From Algoriphagus sp. NG3 (GTDB lineage Bacteria; Bacteroidota; Bacteroidia; Cytophagales; Cyclobacteriaceae): a stretch of 64,000 nt of DNA. Where the stretch lies: positions 1,302,001 to 1,366,000 of the forward strand of contig NZ_CP139421.1 in assembly GCF_034119865.1 (NCBI RefSeq). The letters are read 5' to 3'. Position numbers and translations under genes: made by a program. Below, piece by piece: positions 7,319 to 15,234 of this stretch (position 1 is its first letter; every line of letters starts with the position of its first letter). The notes beneath the pieces are model-generated. The model worked only from the letters and a program-made list of their open reading frames with translations, was not told the DNA's origin and ran no database searches.

Positions 7319-9679
7319 TTATTTTCCGTTTCCGAGAGTTAAACCCACAAAGAATGTACGGGGTTTAGCAGGCCCATAGATGTAATCTGAATCCCTTGTT
7401 GCCCCGACCTGGAAGTCATTCTGATAGCTGTTGAACATATTTTGAACACCTGTACTTAGTGTTATATTCAGGCTTTTGGAAAGATGGAGATGATAAGAGA
7501 ATTTTAGGTTCAAGTCGAAAAAGGAAGGTGAGTCTCTCAATTCCATAAATCCCGACTCAGACACCACTAGGGGCACAATCATAGACCCGGTGTAAGTTCC
7601 AGTCAGATCTATCCCGAACTTTTCTGAGGGACTCCAAATACTGGTAAAATACCCGTAGGAATTAGGGGATCTCACAAAGTCCGAGGTAACTACTTCCTGT
7701 TCATCCTCATCGGATTCCTCAGGACTGAATAATGTCTGAGGCTCTACATATTGAGAGCGTTGGAAGGTAGCGCTGGTTACAAAAGTAAACTGTCTTGAGG
7801 GTGACGCACTGAGTTGGAAATTTCCTCCGGCAACTCTCGCCCCGCTACCATTCTGTACTTCACTCAAGATAGAGCCATTTGTTAAAATAGACCCTGCGCT
7901 TACGATCGTAAACGGGTTTTTCAAGGCTGTGTAGAATCCTTCCAAAAGTAAATTGACCTGAGTGTTTCCAAAGTTCCTAGTGATATTGAATGATCCGGAG
8001 TAGGCATTGGAAAATTCTGTTTCCAGATCCTCAGAGAGAATGACAAACTGAGGCTCCCCGCCTACAGAAGAGACGTGAAGATCTTCATTGAATGCTTGAG
8101 GAGCTCTAAAGCCGCGCGCATATCCTCCTCTAAACTGTACTGATGGAGTAATGTCCACCATCATAGTAAACCTGGGGCTGAATACGCCAGTAGAAAGCTC
8201 GGATGTCCTCTGGATTGTGGAGATGCCATAATTCCCTTCCACGGAAACATAGTCATATCGGCCTCCGATCAATGCGGTGAAGTTGGTCACAGGTTTCCAC
8301 TCGTATTGTCCGTATAATCCCACGCTGTTTACCTGCTGATTAATTTTCCTGTCATACCCTTTTATTTCATCATCTACTTTACTGAATTGATTTTCAATTC
8401 CCATCACTACCATATCGTTGTTGTTGAGGCTTCTGGAAAACTGAACTCCCCCCACCAATGCGATGTCATCCGTGTCTCCGTAAGCATTCGCAGCGGTAGT
8501 GCTGTCTTGCTTGGTTCTGCCTCCACCCAGGCCTCCATAAAAACTTTTTCGTGAAGTGTTTTGGGAAGAGATATATACAGATGTTTTACTTAGTTTGTTT
8601 TTGCTGAAAAGGTCATAAGTAGCTCCGGCTATAAAGGTTTTATGGTCTAGTTCCTCTGTGATATCAGTAAAGGGTGGGGGAAGGTCCAAGGCGTTTCCTC
8701 CACGTCTGTATTCCTTTACAGCATTCAGATCTACCGTCAGTTTAGATCGGTCTGAGGGTTTCACATAGAACTTGGTGCCGATGACGAAATTTTCCAAAAG
8801 AGGTAGTTCTGTGAAGCCATCATCATTGTGATCGTAGCCCTCCCTTCTTCGGGTCATTCCGTAGAAAGTCACACCATTGCTCAGATCCTCACTCACGAAA
8901 GATCCGTTGAAGTTCACACTGTTATCAGCTGCTTCTCCACCGATCACGGCAAAATTTGACCCTATTTCCCAAAGGTTTTCCACTGGGTCTTTGGTGATGA
9001 TATTAATGGTTCCGGCGATTGCATTGGATCCAAAAAGCGCTGATCCACCGCTTCGGACTACCTCAATACGCTCCACCATATTGGTAGGGATCTGATCCAG
9101 TCCATAGACGCTGTTCAGTGCGCTGAAGACCGCTCTGCTGTTGACCAGAATCTGGGAATACGCCCCGTCCAGTCCGTTCATCCTTACCTGGGTAAAACCG
9201 CAGTTTTGGCAGTTGGTCTCCATCCGCAGCCCGGGCTGGTAGTTAAGTCCCTCTGAAATGGATATGGATTGTGTCGCCTTGAATATCTTATTGCTCAATA
9301 CATTCACTACCACCGGGGCTTCACTGCGATCCAGATTATAGCGTGTGGCACTTACCACAGTTTCACCCAAGTCCAGGTTGTCTTCAGGTAAATTTACTTC
9401 GAGGAAGTCATTCTTTCCTGACTGAATAGTTCTGGTGATTTTCTGTGTCTGGTAGCCAAGGAGGCGAACCTGAAAGGTGTGTTTCCCGGGTGGAATATTT
9501 TCCAGGATAAATTCACCATCTATATTGGCATTAGTCCCTATGGAGAGGATTTCGATATAAATATTGGCAAATGATACTGGGGCACCTCTGGAAATGACCT
9601 TGCCTGTGAGTGTACCGGATTCTTGAGAATAAAGTGATGTACTGATCAATAAAAACAGCACTATGAAAAGCTTTCGCAT
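7319..9679 (-). CDS. TonB-dependent outer-membrane receptor (probable metal uptake)
   Basis: A 786-residue receptor. It has a signal peptide (MRKLFIVLFLLISTSLYSQ), a carboxypeptidase-regulatory-like domain (about 22-95, GTLTGKVISRGAPVSFANIY), a plug with ETVVSATR and MVERIEVVRSGGSALFGSNAIAGTINIIT-type sequence, and a 22-strand barrel that ends in an aromatic/Leu-Gly pattern. The plug has an unusual Cys pair (METNCQNCGFTQVRMNGL), which could bind metal or form a disulfide. Its upstream neighbour is a His-rich exported protein and its downstream neighbour is the thioredoxin-like protein. Substrate is not shown by sequence; zinc is inferred from context. A 186-base gap separates it from the His-rich gene. 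Confidence 0.85.
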   Translation of the reverse strand: MRKLFIVLFLLISTSLYSQESGTLTGKVISRGAPVSFANIYIEILSIGTNANIDGEFILENIPPGKHTFQVRLLGYQTQKITRTIQSGKNDFLEVNLPEDNLDLGETVVSATRYNLDRSEAPVVVNVLSNKIFKATQSISISEGLNYQPGLRMETNCQNCGFTQVRMNGLDGAYSQILVNSRAVFSALNSVYGLDQIPTNMVERIEVVRSGGSALFGSNAIAGTINIITKDPVENLWEIGSNFAVIGGEAADNSVNFNGSFVSEDLSNGVTFYGMTRRREGYDHNDDGFTELPLLENFVIGTKFYVKPSDRSKLTVDLNAVKEYRRGGNALDLPPPFTDITEELDHKTFIAGATYDLFSKNKLSKTSVYISSQNTSRKSFYGGLGGGRTKQDSTTAANAYGDTDDIALVGGVQFSRSLNNNDMVVMGIENQFSKVDDEIKGYDRKINQQVNSVGLYGQYEWKPVTNFTALIGGRYDYVSVEGNYGISTIQRTSELSTGVFSPRFTMMVDITPSVQFRGGYARGFRAPQAFNEDLHVSSVGGEPQFVILSEDLETEFSNAYSGSFNITRNFGNTQVNLLLEGFYTALKNPFTIVSAGSILTNGSILSEVQNGSGARVAGGNFQLSASPSRQFTFVTSATFQRSQYVEPQTLFSPEESDEDEQEVVTSDFVRSPNSYGYFTSIWSPSEKFGIDLTGTYTGSMIVPLVVSESGFMELRDSPSFFDLNLKFSYHLHLSKSLNITLSTGVQNMFNSYQNDFQVGATRDSDYIYGPAKPRTFFVGLTLGNGK

Positions 9680-9865
9680 ATATAGCTTATCTGAAAATTA
9701 AGTGATTGGATACTAGCAAGTACATCAGACCAAGAAAGGGTAATGATACCTCAGTCTGCTATTGCCAGATAATTTTTTTAGCAGGAAGGAAATGTACCCT
9801 GCCATAGAATTAGATAGTAGAAGGATATGGGATGACGTTAGAAAAAAGTCCATATCCTAAACTCG

Positions 9866-10231
9866 CTATCCTATTGATAGCACTGGCGGAGCTCTTCCTG
9901 GTTCTTGATAGAAATCAGTTGAAATGACAGGTTTATATTTCCCTTGATAATATTCTGAGCCAACAGAGGAAAAATTTGGGCAGATTTCAATAAATACAAA
10001 ATGGGGAATGTATTTAGATAAACTTACAAAATCGTATGTCTGATATTCCTGCTCTGAATGAGAGTGGCCAGGATCAATAGGAGAATCGGAATCCGATGAA
10101 TAGGGATGGGCATGTGTAATTAATTCTCCAGTTTGAGCCCGGTGTACATGGGTGAAGAGCATCCCATTTGCCAGCATGGCAAACATGACCAGCAACTGGA
10201 TAACTATTGAAATATGTTTGATAGATTTCAA
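9866..10231 (-). CDS. His-rich exported or membrane-anchored small protein
   Basis: A 121-residue protein with an N-terminal hydrophobic segment (ISIVIQLLVMFAMLANGMLF, about 8-27), which is a signal peptide or anchor. A His/Ser/Asp-rich stretch follows: FTHVHRAQTGELITHAHP and DPGHSHSEQE (about 27-65), with seven His. Such stretches commonly buffer or hand over Zn or Cu in the periplasm. The remainder has no recognised fold. It is transcribed from the divergent region that carries the TGCAA-N5-TTGCA boxes, and the TonB receptor lies downstream on the same strand. P. aeruginosa PA4063, a small His-rich protein of a zinc-responsive cluster, is a functional analogue by context only. Confidence 0.65.
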   Translation of the reverse strand: MKSIKHISIVIQLLVMFAMLANGMLFTHVHRAQTGELITHAHPYSSDSDSPIDPGHSHSEQEYQTYDFVSLSKYIPHFVFIEICPNFSSVGSEYYQGKYKPVISTDFYQEPGRAPPVLSIG

Positions 10232-10278
10232 AGTTCAACTAAAATAAGCCGGTGTTGTCCTCATTTCTTAACATTTGG

Positions 10279-10309
10279 TAAATCTAAACTTTATAAATTA
10301 TAAATGCAA
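10279..10309 (-). promoter_or_regulatory. Promoter of the His-rich gene
   Basis: On the minus strand, TTG (10309-10307), 20 bases and TAGATTTA (10286-10279) match the Bacteroidota TTG/TAnnTTTG pattern with one mismatch. The TTG is part of the 15-bp inverted repeat that begins at 10305. Confidence 0.5.
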
Positions 10310-10330
10310 TATTGTTGCAGATAAGCTGCA
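10305..10330. promoter_or_regulatory. Tandem inverted-repeat operator, putative Zur/Fur-type site
   Basis: TGCAATATTGTTGCA (10305-10319) is a 5-5-5 inverted repeat. It overlaps a second one, TGCAG-ATAAG-CTGCA (10316-10330). TGCA half-sites thus recur at 10305, 10316 and 10327, exactly 11 bases (one helical turn) apart, with one more at 10332. The same 15-bp consensus recurs at 14471 and 14510. The -33 elements of both divergent promoters lie in the first repeat, as expected for a repressor site. Confidence 0.7.
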
Positions 10331-10345
10331 TTGCATATAGTTTTG
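10315..10345 (+). promoter_or_regulatory. Promoter of the alkaline phosphatase gene
   Basis: TTG (10315-10317), 20 bases, then TAGTTTTG (10338-10345), a full match to TAnnTTTG. The TTG lies in the right arm of the first operator repeat. The expected leader is about 65 bases before the ATG at 10417. Confidence 0.65.
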
Positions 10346-10416
10346 AAAAATTTCATCCGGATAAGTGATTCTAATTTATTCACCCTCGTTGCTTATCCAT
10401 AATCCAACAAGTAAAC

Positions 10417-11829
10417 ATGAACCGTAGAAAATTCTTCCAGCGAGGATCACTACTCGCAGTAGGCTCTTCCTTACTTAACCCATTTGGTGCCAATGCGACT
10501 CCTTCTTTTTTGCCGAAAAAAAGTCCAAAAACCGCCAAAAATATCATAATCGTGGTGAGTGATGGTATGAGCACAGGCACTCTTAATATGGCTGATATCC
10601 ACTTAAGCCGGAAAACCGGGTTAAACAGTAACTGGATCCAGCTGTATCAGGAAAATTTGGTAAGCAGAGGGTTGATGGATATGGCATCCGCAAGCTCTAT
10701 TGTCACTGATTCCGCAGCGGCAAGTTCTTCCTGGGGCAGTGGAGAGCGCATCAGAAATGGATCTTTGAACGTCAGTACTAAAGGTGAAGATCTGCTCCCC
10801 ATCTGGCAGAAGTTCAAAAAGGCGGGAAAGATGGCAGGATGTGTCACCACTGTGCCAATCACCCATGCTACTCCGGCAGGTTTCTGTGTTTCGAGCAAAT
10901 CCCGAAATAGCCAGGAAGAAATTGCTGAGAAATATCTGGAGCAGCGATTCGATATAATGATGGGTGGGGGAAAAGGTTATTTTTCCGCTGATTCAAGAGC
11001 TGATAAAAAGGATTTGTTGGAGGCCTATCGGCAGGCGGGATTTGAAGTACTACTATCCAAAGCGGATTTAAACTCCGCAAAATTAGACAAGCCTGTGCTG
11101 GGGGTATTCCAGAATGATGCCTTGCCTTATTCCCTTGATCGTGAAAACAATAAGGAACTGAAAGAAAGTACACCTAGCTTGGCTGAGATGACTGAAAAGG
11201 CCATAGAGAAAATGAAGAACCACCCAAAGGGATTTGTGCTTCAAGTAGAGGCAGGCAAAGTGGATTGGGCAGCGCATGCCAATGACATAGGAGGCTTGCT
11301 TTATGATCAGCTGGCGCATGATGAAGCATTGAAGGTGGCCATTGATTTTGCAAAAAAAGATGGCAATACCTTGGTAATAGCTACCACGGATCACGGTAAC
11401 GCAAATCCAGGGTTGATTTACGGCTCAGGTGTCAATGCCAATTTTGATACACTGAATACCTTCAAGCACACTAACGAATGGATTCTGAATGGAATAGGGG
11501 AGGAAACCTCAGTATCCCAGGTAAATGACCGGGTGGAGTATGCGACGGGTTATCAGCTTACGAAGGAGGAAGGTCAGGAACTGCTAGGATATTATTCTTC
11601 TCTTGAAATAGAAGAGGGAGTGTACAATCCAAGACATCTTCCATTCAAGCTCCTAAGTGAAATCCAGCAGAAGAGAAACTCGGTGGGATGGATCAGTATG
11701 GATCATTCAGCCGACTATGTGGAAATAGCGATGTATGGTCCCGGTAGTGAATTGCTGACACCATTCATCAAAAACACAGACCTGCACTTCTTGATGCTCA
11801 AGGCTGCGGAAGTAGAAAACAAGTTTTAG
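10417..11829 (+). CDS. Alkaline phosphatase, PhoA family, Tat-exported
   Basis: A 470-residue phosphomonoesterase. The N-terminus has a twin-arginine signal (NRRKFFQRGSLL, then a hydrophobic stretch and ANA), so it is folded in the cytoplasm before export. Metal and catalytic residues of the family are visible: Asp49 in VSDGMS, the nucleophile Ser99 in VTDSAAAS, THATPAG, the QVEAGKVDWAAHAND segment (Glu/Asp/His), TTDHGN (Asp-His), and the last His in SMDHSADY. These bind two Zn and one Mg in E. coli PhoA. It shares its promoter region, and probably a repressor, with the His-rich gene. A phosphate-box-like site was not looked for in a systematic way. Confidence 0.88.
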   Translation: MNRRKFFQRGSLLAVGSSLLNPFGANATPSFLPKKSPKTAKNIIIVVSDGMSTGTLNMADIHLSRKTGLNSNWIQLYQENLVSRGLMDMASASSIVTDSAAASSSWGSGERIRNGSLNVSTKGEDLLPIWQKFKKAGKMAGCVTTVPITHATPAGFCVSSKSRNSQEEIAEKYLEQRFDIMMGGGKGYFSADSRADKKDLLEAYRQAGFEVLLSKADLNSAKLDKPVLGVFQNDALPYSLDRENNKELKESTPSLAEMTEKAIEKMKNHPKGFVLQVEAGKVDWAAHANDIGGLLYDQLAHDEALKVAIDFAKKDGNTLVIATTDHGNANPGLIYGSGVNANFDTLNTFKHTNEWILNGIGEETSVSQVNDRVEYATGYQLTKEEGQELLGYYSSLEIEEGVYNPRHLPFKLLSEIQQKRNSVGWISMDHSADYVEIAMYGPGSELLTPFIKNTDLHFLMLKAAEVENKF

Positions 11830-11863
11830 CCCCCGTCGAATTTGAATAGAGGTCAAAATCGCG

Positions 11864-12832
11864 TCAGGAAGATGAAATAGAGATGTACTTTGGCGAAAAA
11901 ACTCGCTTGAATAGTTTTTCAAGCGAGTTTCGCTGAAGACCTTTTCCTATTACTACCACTTGGGAAATTGGAAATTCAATAGCTTTATCGCCTGTAGTAA
12001 GAGAAAAATTCACCTGTTTTCCGTGAGATTGTATGATTACAGGTAGTTTTTCATCCTGGCACCACACCAACCCTTTAATGCGGTAGATCTGATGATAGCT
12101 TATGAACAAAGTCATTGTGAGCTGATTGATAAGCATCTCCTTATTGAAGGGCGTATTAAATTCCAGCAAAAAACTTTTTAAGGGATGTTCTGAGACATTT
12201 TCGCTCCATTTTAGTTGTTTTAGGGGATTCCATTGACTTTTTCCTTTGTCAAAAGTCTCCATCGGAAGCATTCCCTGATCCACAGGAAGTATATCTGCCA
12301 GGGAATTTATTTTTCTTAAAAGTTTGATTAGCCTGATCAGGTAGGTACTGGAGACAGATGATTTTTTATTCAAGACAATTACATCCGCAGCTGCCAATTG
12401 CCGGTTGATTTCAGGGATTTCTTCTGCCCAATCTTCTATGCAGGTAGCATCAACTACACATAGAATTTGTTGGAGGTCAAAAAAAACCGCTACTTCATTT
12501 TGGGTGAAGATTGCGGCTATCCCTCCGGGATCAGCTACACCAGAGGCTTCGATGAATACATTGTCCGGCCTGGTTTCCGAGCGGATGATAGATGCAAGCA
12601 CTTCTGCCAGTTCATCATCCAATGTACAGCAGATGCAGCCGTTGTTCAGCTCAAAAAGTGAATCATATGAGGATGATACCAAATGGGAATCAATGGAGAC
12701 TTTCCCGAATTCATTCTCTATGACAATATTGTTTTCATCTTTTTTAGCTTCTAGGAAGCGGTTCAAAACGGTAGTTTTGCCCGCTCCCAGGAAGCCTGTT
12801 AGTAGATATACCTTTATTCTGGTTGAATTCAT
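11864..12832 (-). CDS. COG0523 GTPase (putative metallochaperone), short form
   Basis: A 322-residue G3E-family GTPase. Walker A is GFLGAGKT (13-20), the metal-binding CxCC motif is CICC (66-69) after ELNNG, and IEASGVADP carries the switch region. The guanine-specificity motif is NKKS instead of NKxD, so nucleotide preference may be altered. The C-terminal COG0523 domain ends with VVVIGKGLQ and LEKLFKRVF. It is the third gene of the MerC / COG0523 / COG0523 run, 15 bases after its paralogue. A strong terminator hairpin lies inside its last codons (11900-11929), so the last 20 residues may be recent. Role: delivery of zinc or another metal to client enzymes. Confidence 0.85.
   Translation of the reverse strand: MNSTRIKVYLLTGFLGAGKTTVLNRFLEAKKDENNIVIENEFGKVSIDSHLVSSSYDSLFELNNGCICCTLDDELAEVLASIIRSETRPDNVFIEASGVADPGGIAAIFTQNEVAVFFDLQQILCVVDATCIEDWAEEIPEINRQLAAADVIVLNKKSSVSSTYLIRLIKLLRKINSLADILPVDQGMLPMETFDKGKSQWNPLKQLKWSENVSEHPLKSFLLEFNTPFNKEMLINQLTMTLFISYHQIYRIKGLVWCQDEKLPVIIQSHGKQVNFSLTTGDKAIEFPISQVVVIGKGLQRNSLEKLFKRVFSPKYISISSS
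11893..11929 (-). terminator. Terminator hairpin inside the 3' end of the COG0523 gene
   Basis: Perfect 12-bp stem, AACTCGCTTGAA (11900-11911) and TTCAAGCGAGTT (11918-11929), with a 6-base loop. On the minus strand the stem is followed at once by a T-run, the classic intrinsic form. The COG0523 stop codon lies about 30 bases further on, at 11864-11866. Confidence 0.75.
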
Positions 12833-12847
12833 TATAGTGGTTTCAGC

Positions 12848-14041
12848 TTATATTGGCCATTCGTCCTTAAACTGGGTCATCATCGAGAAGTTAGCTGATT
12901 CTTTATCTGTGACAAGACACGCAGCCAATTCCCTAGTCAGCGTTTCCTTGTCCAGATCTTGCCCTATCAGCACCAGTTCATTCATGCGGTCGCCATAGTC
13001 CTCATCCCATTTAGCCAGGATCAGGTCTTGATTTTCCACATATCCTGGATTCCGTAGTCGTTCCTTTTCTGAATAAGCTGCCCACCAGGTGCCAAATAGA
13101 TCAGCTTTCAATGAGCCTCCCGCCTGACTCCAGAGGAGCGCATGATGGGGCCGTGAAGCCAGCCAGAAAAGCCCTTTACTTCTAAGTACCGTAGAAGGCC
13201 AGGATTGGCTGATGTATTTCCAAAATCTTCCTGGATGAAATGGTCGGTGTTCCCGGAACACAAAACTGCTGATCCCGTATTCTTCTGTTTCAGGTACATG
13301 TTCCTTATTCAGTTCCTTAAGCCAGCCTGCAGCCTGTTCCGCTTTTTCATAATCAAATAGATGTGTATTGAGTACCTCCTTAGGGTCTATTTGTCCATAA
13401 GAAGTGCGGATGATTTTTGCGTCTGGATTCAGTTTTATCAGCATGCCTTCCAGGAGCTTCAGATTCTCTTCTGATACAAGGTCGCTTTTGTTCAGTACGA
13501 TCACATTGGCAAATTCAATCTGGTCAGTCAGTAGGTTGACGATAGAGCGGGAATCTTCCTCTTCATCAGTCATGTTCCTGTCCAGAATTGTTTCATTGCT
13601 GCTGAAGTCCTTAAAGAAATTAAAGGCATCCACTACAGTAACCATGGTGTCCAGCCTGCTGATCTGATTGAGATCCAACAGACTATCACCTGTCTCGAAG
13701 GAGAAGGTTTGTGCCACAGGAATAGGTTCGGAAATCCCGGTGCTTTCTATCAGCAAGTAATCAAACTTATTCTGTTTGGCCAGTTTCTGCACTTCCTGAA
13801 TCAGGTCTTCCCTAAGTGTACAGCAGATACATCCATTGGACATTTCTATGAGTTTCTCTTCCGTGCGGGAGAATTTGACCTCGTTCTGGACGAGCTTAGA
13901 ATCAATGTTCACTTCGCTCATATCATTGACTATGACAGCGACTTTATAGCCTTCACGATTGTTGAGTACGTGATTGAGCATGGTGGTTTTTCCGGCACCT
14001 AGGAAACCGCTAAGCACTGTCACCGGAATTCTGTTTTGCAT
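12848..14041 (-). CDS. COG0523 GTPase, ZigA/YciC-type zinc metallochaperone
   Basis: A 397-residue G3E-family GTPase of the long ZigA/YciC type. Walker A is GFLGAGKT (12-19), CICC is at 71-74 after [14 protein letters not shown] is the switch region and VLNKSD the guanine motif. The C-terminal domain carries [10 protein letters not shown] and [15 protein letters not shown] sequence, and the acidic/His pattern that marks the group induced by zinc starvation in other bacteria. It is 3 bases from the MerC-like gene upstream and 15 bases from the shorter paralogue downstream, so the three form one operon driven from the boxed promoter at 14484-14514. Metal (zinc versus cobalt or other) is inferred. 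Confidence 0.9.
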   Translation of the reverse strand: MQNRIPVTVLSGFLGAGKTTMLNHVLNNREGYKVAVIVNDMSEVNIDSKLVQNEVKFSRTEEKLIEMSNGCICCTLREDLIQEVQKLAKQNKFDYLLIESTGISEPIPVAQTFSFETGDSLLDLNQISRLDTMVTVVDAFNFFKDFSSNETILDRNMTDEEEDSRSIVNLLTDQIEFANVIVLNKSDLVSEENLKLLEGMLIKLNPDAKIIRTSYGQIDPKEVLNTHLFDYEKAEQAAGWLKELNKEHVPETEEYGISSFVFREHRPFHPGRFWKYISQSWPSTVLRSKGLFWLASRPHHALLWSQAGGSLKADLFGTWWAAYSEKERLRNPGYVENQDLILAKWDEDYGDRMNELVLIGQDLDKETLTRELAACLVTDKESANFSMMTQFKDEWPI

Positions 14042-14044
14042 AAT

Positions 14045-14458
14045 TTATAAGTTGGGATGATTACAATCAGGAAATTCAATTTTTGATTTTCTTATATAGA
14101 GCCAATTGATATAATGGGCTATTCCTACGATGACAGCCCCTGTGGGAGTGATTATCAGTTCCAGTTCTTCTGGTCCCCATAGCAAGCCATAAGCAATGAT
14201 GAGAAAACCCAGACTCACGATGATAATAGGCAGTTTCTTTTTGTGATGTTTGCTGAAGCCATGAGACAAAGCAAGAAGTGCAAGGAAAAGACTGAGCAAA
14301 ATGATGCTATATTCGATCCATGGATTTTCTAAGAACCCTAAACTGAGAAAAGGCAATGCACTGATTAGAAAAGGTAGAAATGCGCAGTGGATTGCACAGA
14401 CAATGGAGGCTGAAAATCCAATAAAGTCCAGATGTGTTCCTACAAAAGTGTTTTTCAT
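14045..14458 (-). CDS. MerC-type membrane protein
   Basis: A 137-residue inner-membrane protein with four hydrophobic segments (about 13-35, 43-66, 72-90, 103-120). The first helix has the MerC-like pattern ASIVCAIHCAFLPFL, with two Cys and one His facing a likely metal path, and the loop KHHKKK is charged. The C-terminus ends CNHPNL, another Cys/His pair. MerC proteins move Hg(II) in mer operons, but MerC-like proteins also sit next to COG0523 genes in zinc-responsive loci. Here it leads the MerC / COG0523 / COG0523 operon and its start lies 13 bases from the box at 14471-14485. Transport of zinc is inferred. Confidence 0.78.
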   Translation of the reverse strand: MKNTFVGTHLDFIGFSASIVCAIHCAFLPFLISALPFLSLGFLENPWIEYSIILLSLFLALLALSHGFSKHHKKKLPIIIVSLGFLIIAYGLLWGPEELELIITPTGAVIVGIAHYINWLYIRKSKIEFPDCNHPNL

Positions 14459-14470
14459 ATAAATTGTTTT

Positions 14471-14485
14471 TGCAATAATGTTGCA
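14471..14485. promoter_or_regulatory. 15-bp inverted-repeat operator (left of pair)
   Basis: TGCAATAATGTTGCA is a 5-5-5 inverted repeat (6-5-6 if the outer T/A are counted). It overlaps the -7 element of the MerC operon promoter by two bases, covers the likely transcription start, and agrees at 12 of 15 bases or more with the box at 10305. Confidence 0.7.
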
Positions 14486-14514
14486 AGTATAAAAATTACT
14501 CTAATTAAATGCAA
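14484..14514 (-). promoter_or_regulatory. Promoter of the MerC / COG0523 operon
   Basis: On the minus strand TTG (14514-14512), 20 bases and TATACTTG (14491-14484) fit the Bacteroidota promoter pattern with one mismatch. The TTG lies in the right-hand operator and the -7 element touches the left-hand operator, so both boxes could block this promoter. Confidence 0.55.
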
Positions 14515-14524
14515 CAAAATTGCA
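14510..14524. promoter_or_regulatory. 15-bp inverted-repeat operator (right of pair)
   Basis: TGCAACAAAATTGCA, again 5-5-5, lies 24 bases after the left-hand box. It precedes the ABC transporter genes by about 48 bases (ATG at 14572) and contains the -33 TTG of the leftward promoter. Consensus of the three best sites: TGCAAyAwwrTTGCA. Confidence 0.7.
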
Positions 14525-14571
14525 TAAATGAAGCCTGCTATGTAGGTTTGAACTCCAGAAACTATATCGCT

Positions 14572-15234
14572 ATGTTGAAGACGAATGCTTTATCTTTTGA
14601 ATATGATGCAAACAACCGGTTTGAGTTCCCTGATCTATCTGTCGAAGAAGGTGCGGATCTGCTGATTCTAGGAGAATCAGGGATTGGGAAAACTACTTTT
14701 CTACACTTGATTGCTGGATTGTTACCCCCTAAAACCGGGAAGATATTTATAGATGAGACTGACATCACCCGATTGACAGGAAAGGAATTGGATGCTTTCA
14801 GGGGAAAGAATATAGGGATCGTCTTTCAGCGCCCTCATTTTATCCATTCCCTCACATTAGGGGAAAATCTGGCAATGATCCAGTATCTGGGGAAAAAGTC
14901 AGATCCTGACCGGATCAAATCAGTTCTGGATGGACTGGGCTTACTTTCCAAAATCAATGACCGCCCTCATCTCCTATCCCAAGGTGAACAGCAACGGGCT
15001 GCTATAGCTTTGGCTGTGGTCAACCAGCCTAAGTTGATCCTTGCAGATGAGCCTACTGCCGCCTTGGATGATAAAAATTGTATAAAAGTAATGGAGCTAC
15101 TTCGTAGTCAGACTAAAAGTAATAAGGCAAGTCTTATCATCATCACCCATGATCAGAGACTCAAAGCCCAATTCAATAATGCTGTGACGCTTACTGCCAA
15201 ATCAGTTGACCAGCCTATAATAAGTGAATCATGA
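14572..15234 (+). CDS. ABC transporter ATPase, LolD/MacB-like
   Basis: A 220-residue ABC ATPase for a MacB/LolCDE-type transporter. Walker A is GESGIGKT (34-41), the Q-loop is VFQRPHFI, the signature is LSQGEQQR, Walker B LILADEP, and the H-loop IITHD. The open frame reaches back to an ATG at 14509, but that codon overlaps the operator box, so the ATG at 14572 (MLKTNALSF) is chosen; it gives the normal family length. The stop overlaps the permease start by 4 bases (ATGA). Such ATPases power extraction or mechanotransmission rather than classical import. The gene sits directly behind the operator pair, so it is probably metal-regulated. Confidence 0.88.
   Translation: MLKTNALSFEYDANNRFEFPDLSVEEGADLLILGESGIGKTTFLHLIAGLLPPKTGKIFIDETDITRLTGKELDAFRGKNIGIVFQRPHFIHSLTLGENLAMIQYLGKKSDPDRIKSVLDGLGLLSKINDRPHLLSQGEQQRAAIALAVVNQPKLILADEPTAALDDKNCIKVMELLRSQTKSNKASLIIITHDQRLKAQFNNAVTLTAKSVDQPIISES

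Noticed and set aside
9680..9840. TPP-riboswitch-like pieces (CTGAG...ACCC...CTGAT) on the minus strand upstream of the TonB receptor gene
   Set aside because: The invariant blocks of that riboswitch (GAACCTGAT and the CTGG-AATACCAGCG helix) are missing, and the P1 ends do not pair. The similarity is probably chance; a covariance-model scan would settle it.
14509..14571. Upstream extension of the ABC ATPase frame (MQQNCINEACYVG...)
   Set aside because: Its ATG lies directly on the operator box, and the extension has no ABC similarity; the ATG at 14572 gives the normal N-terminus.
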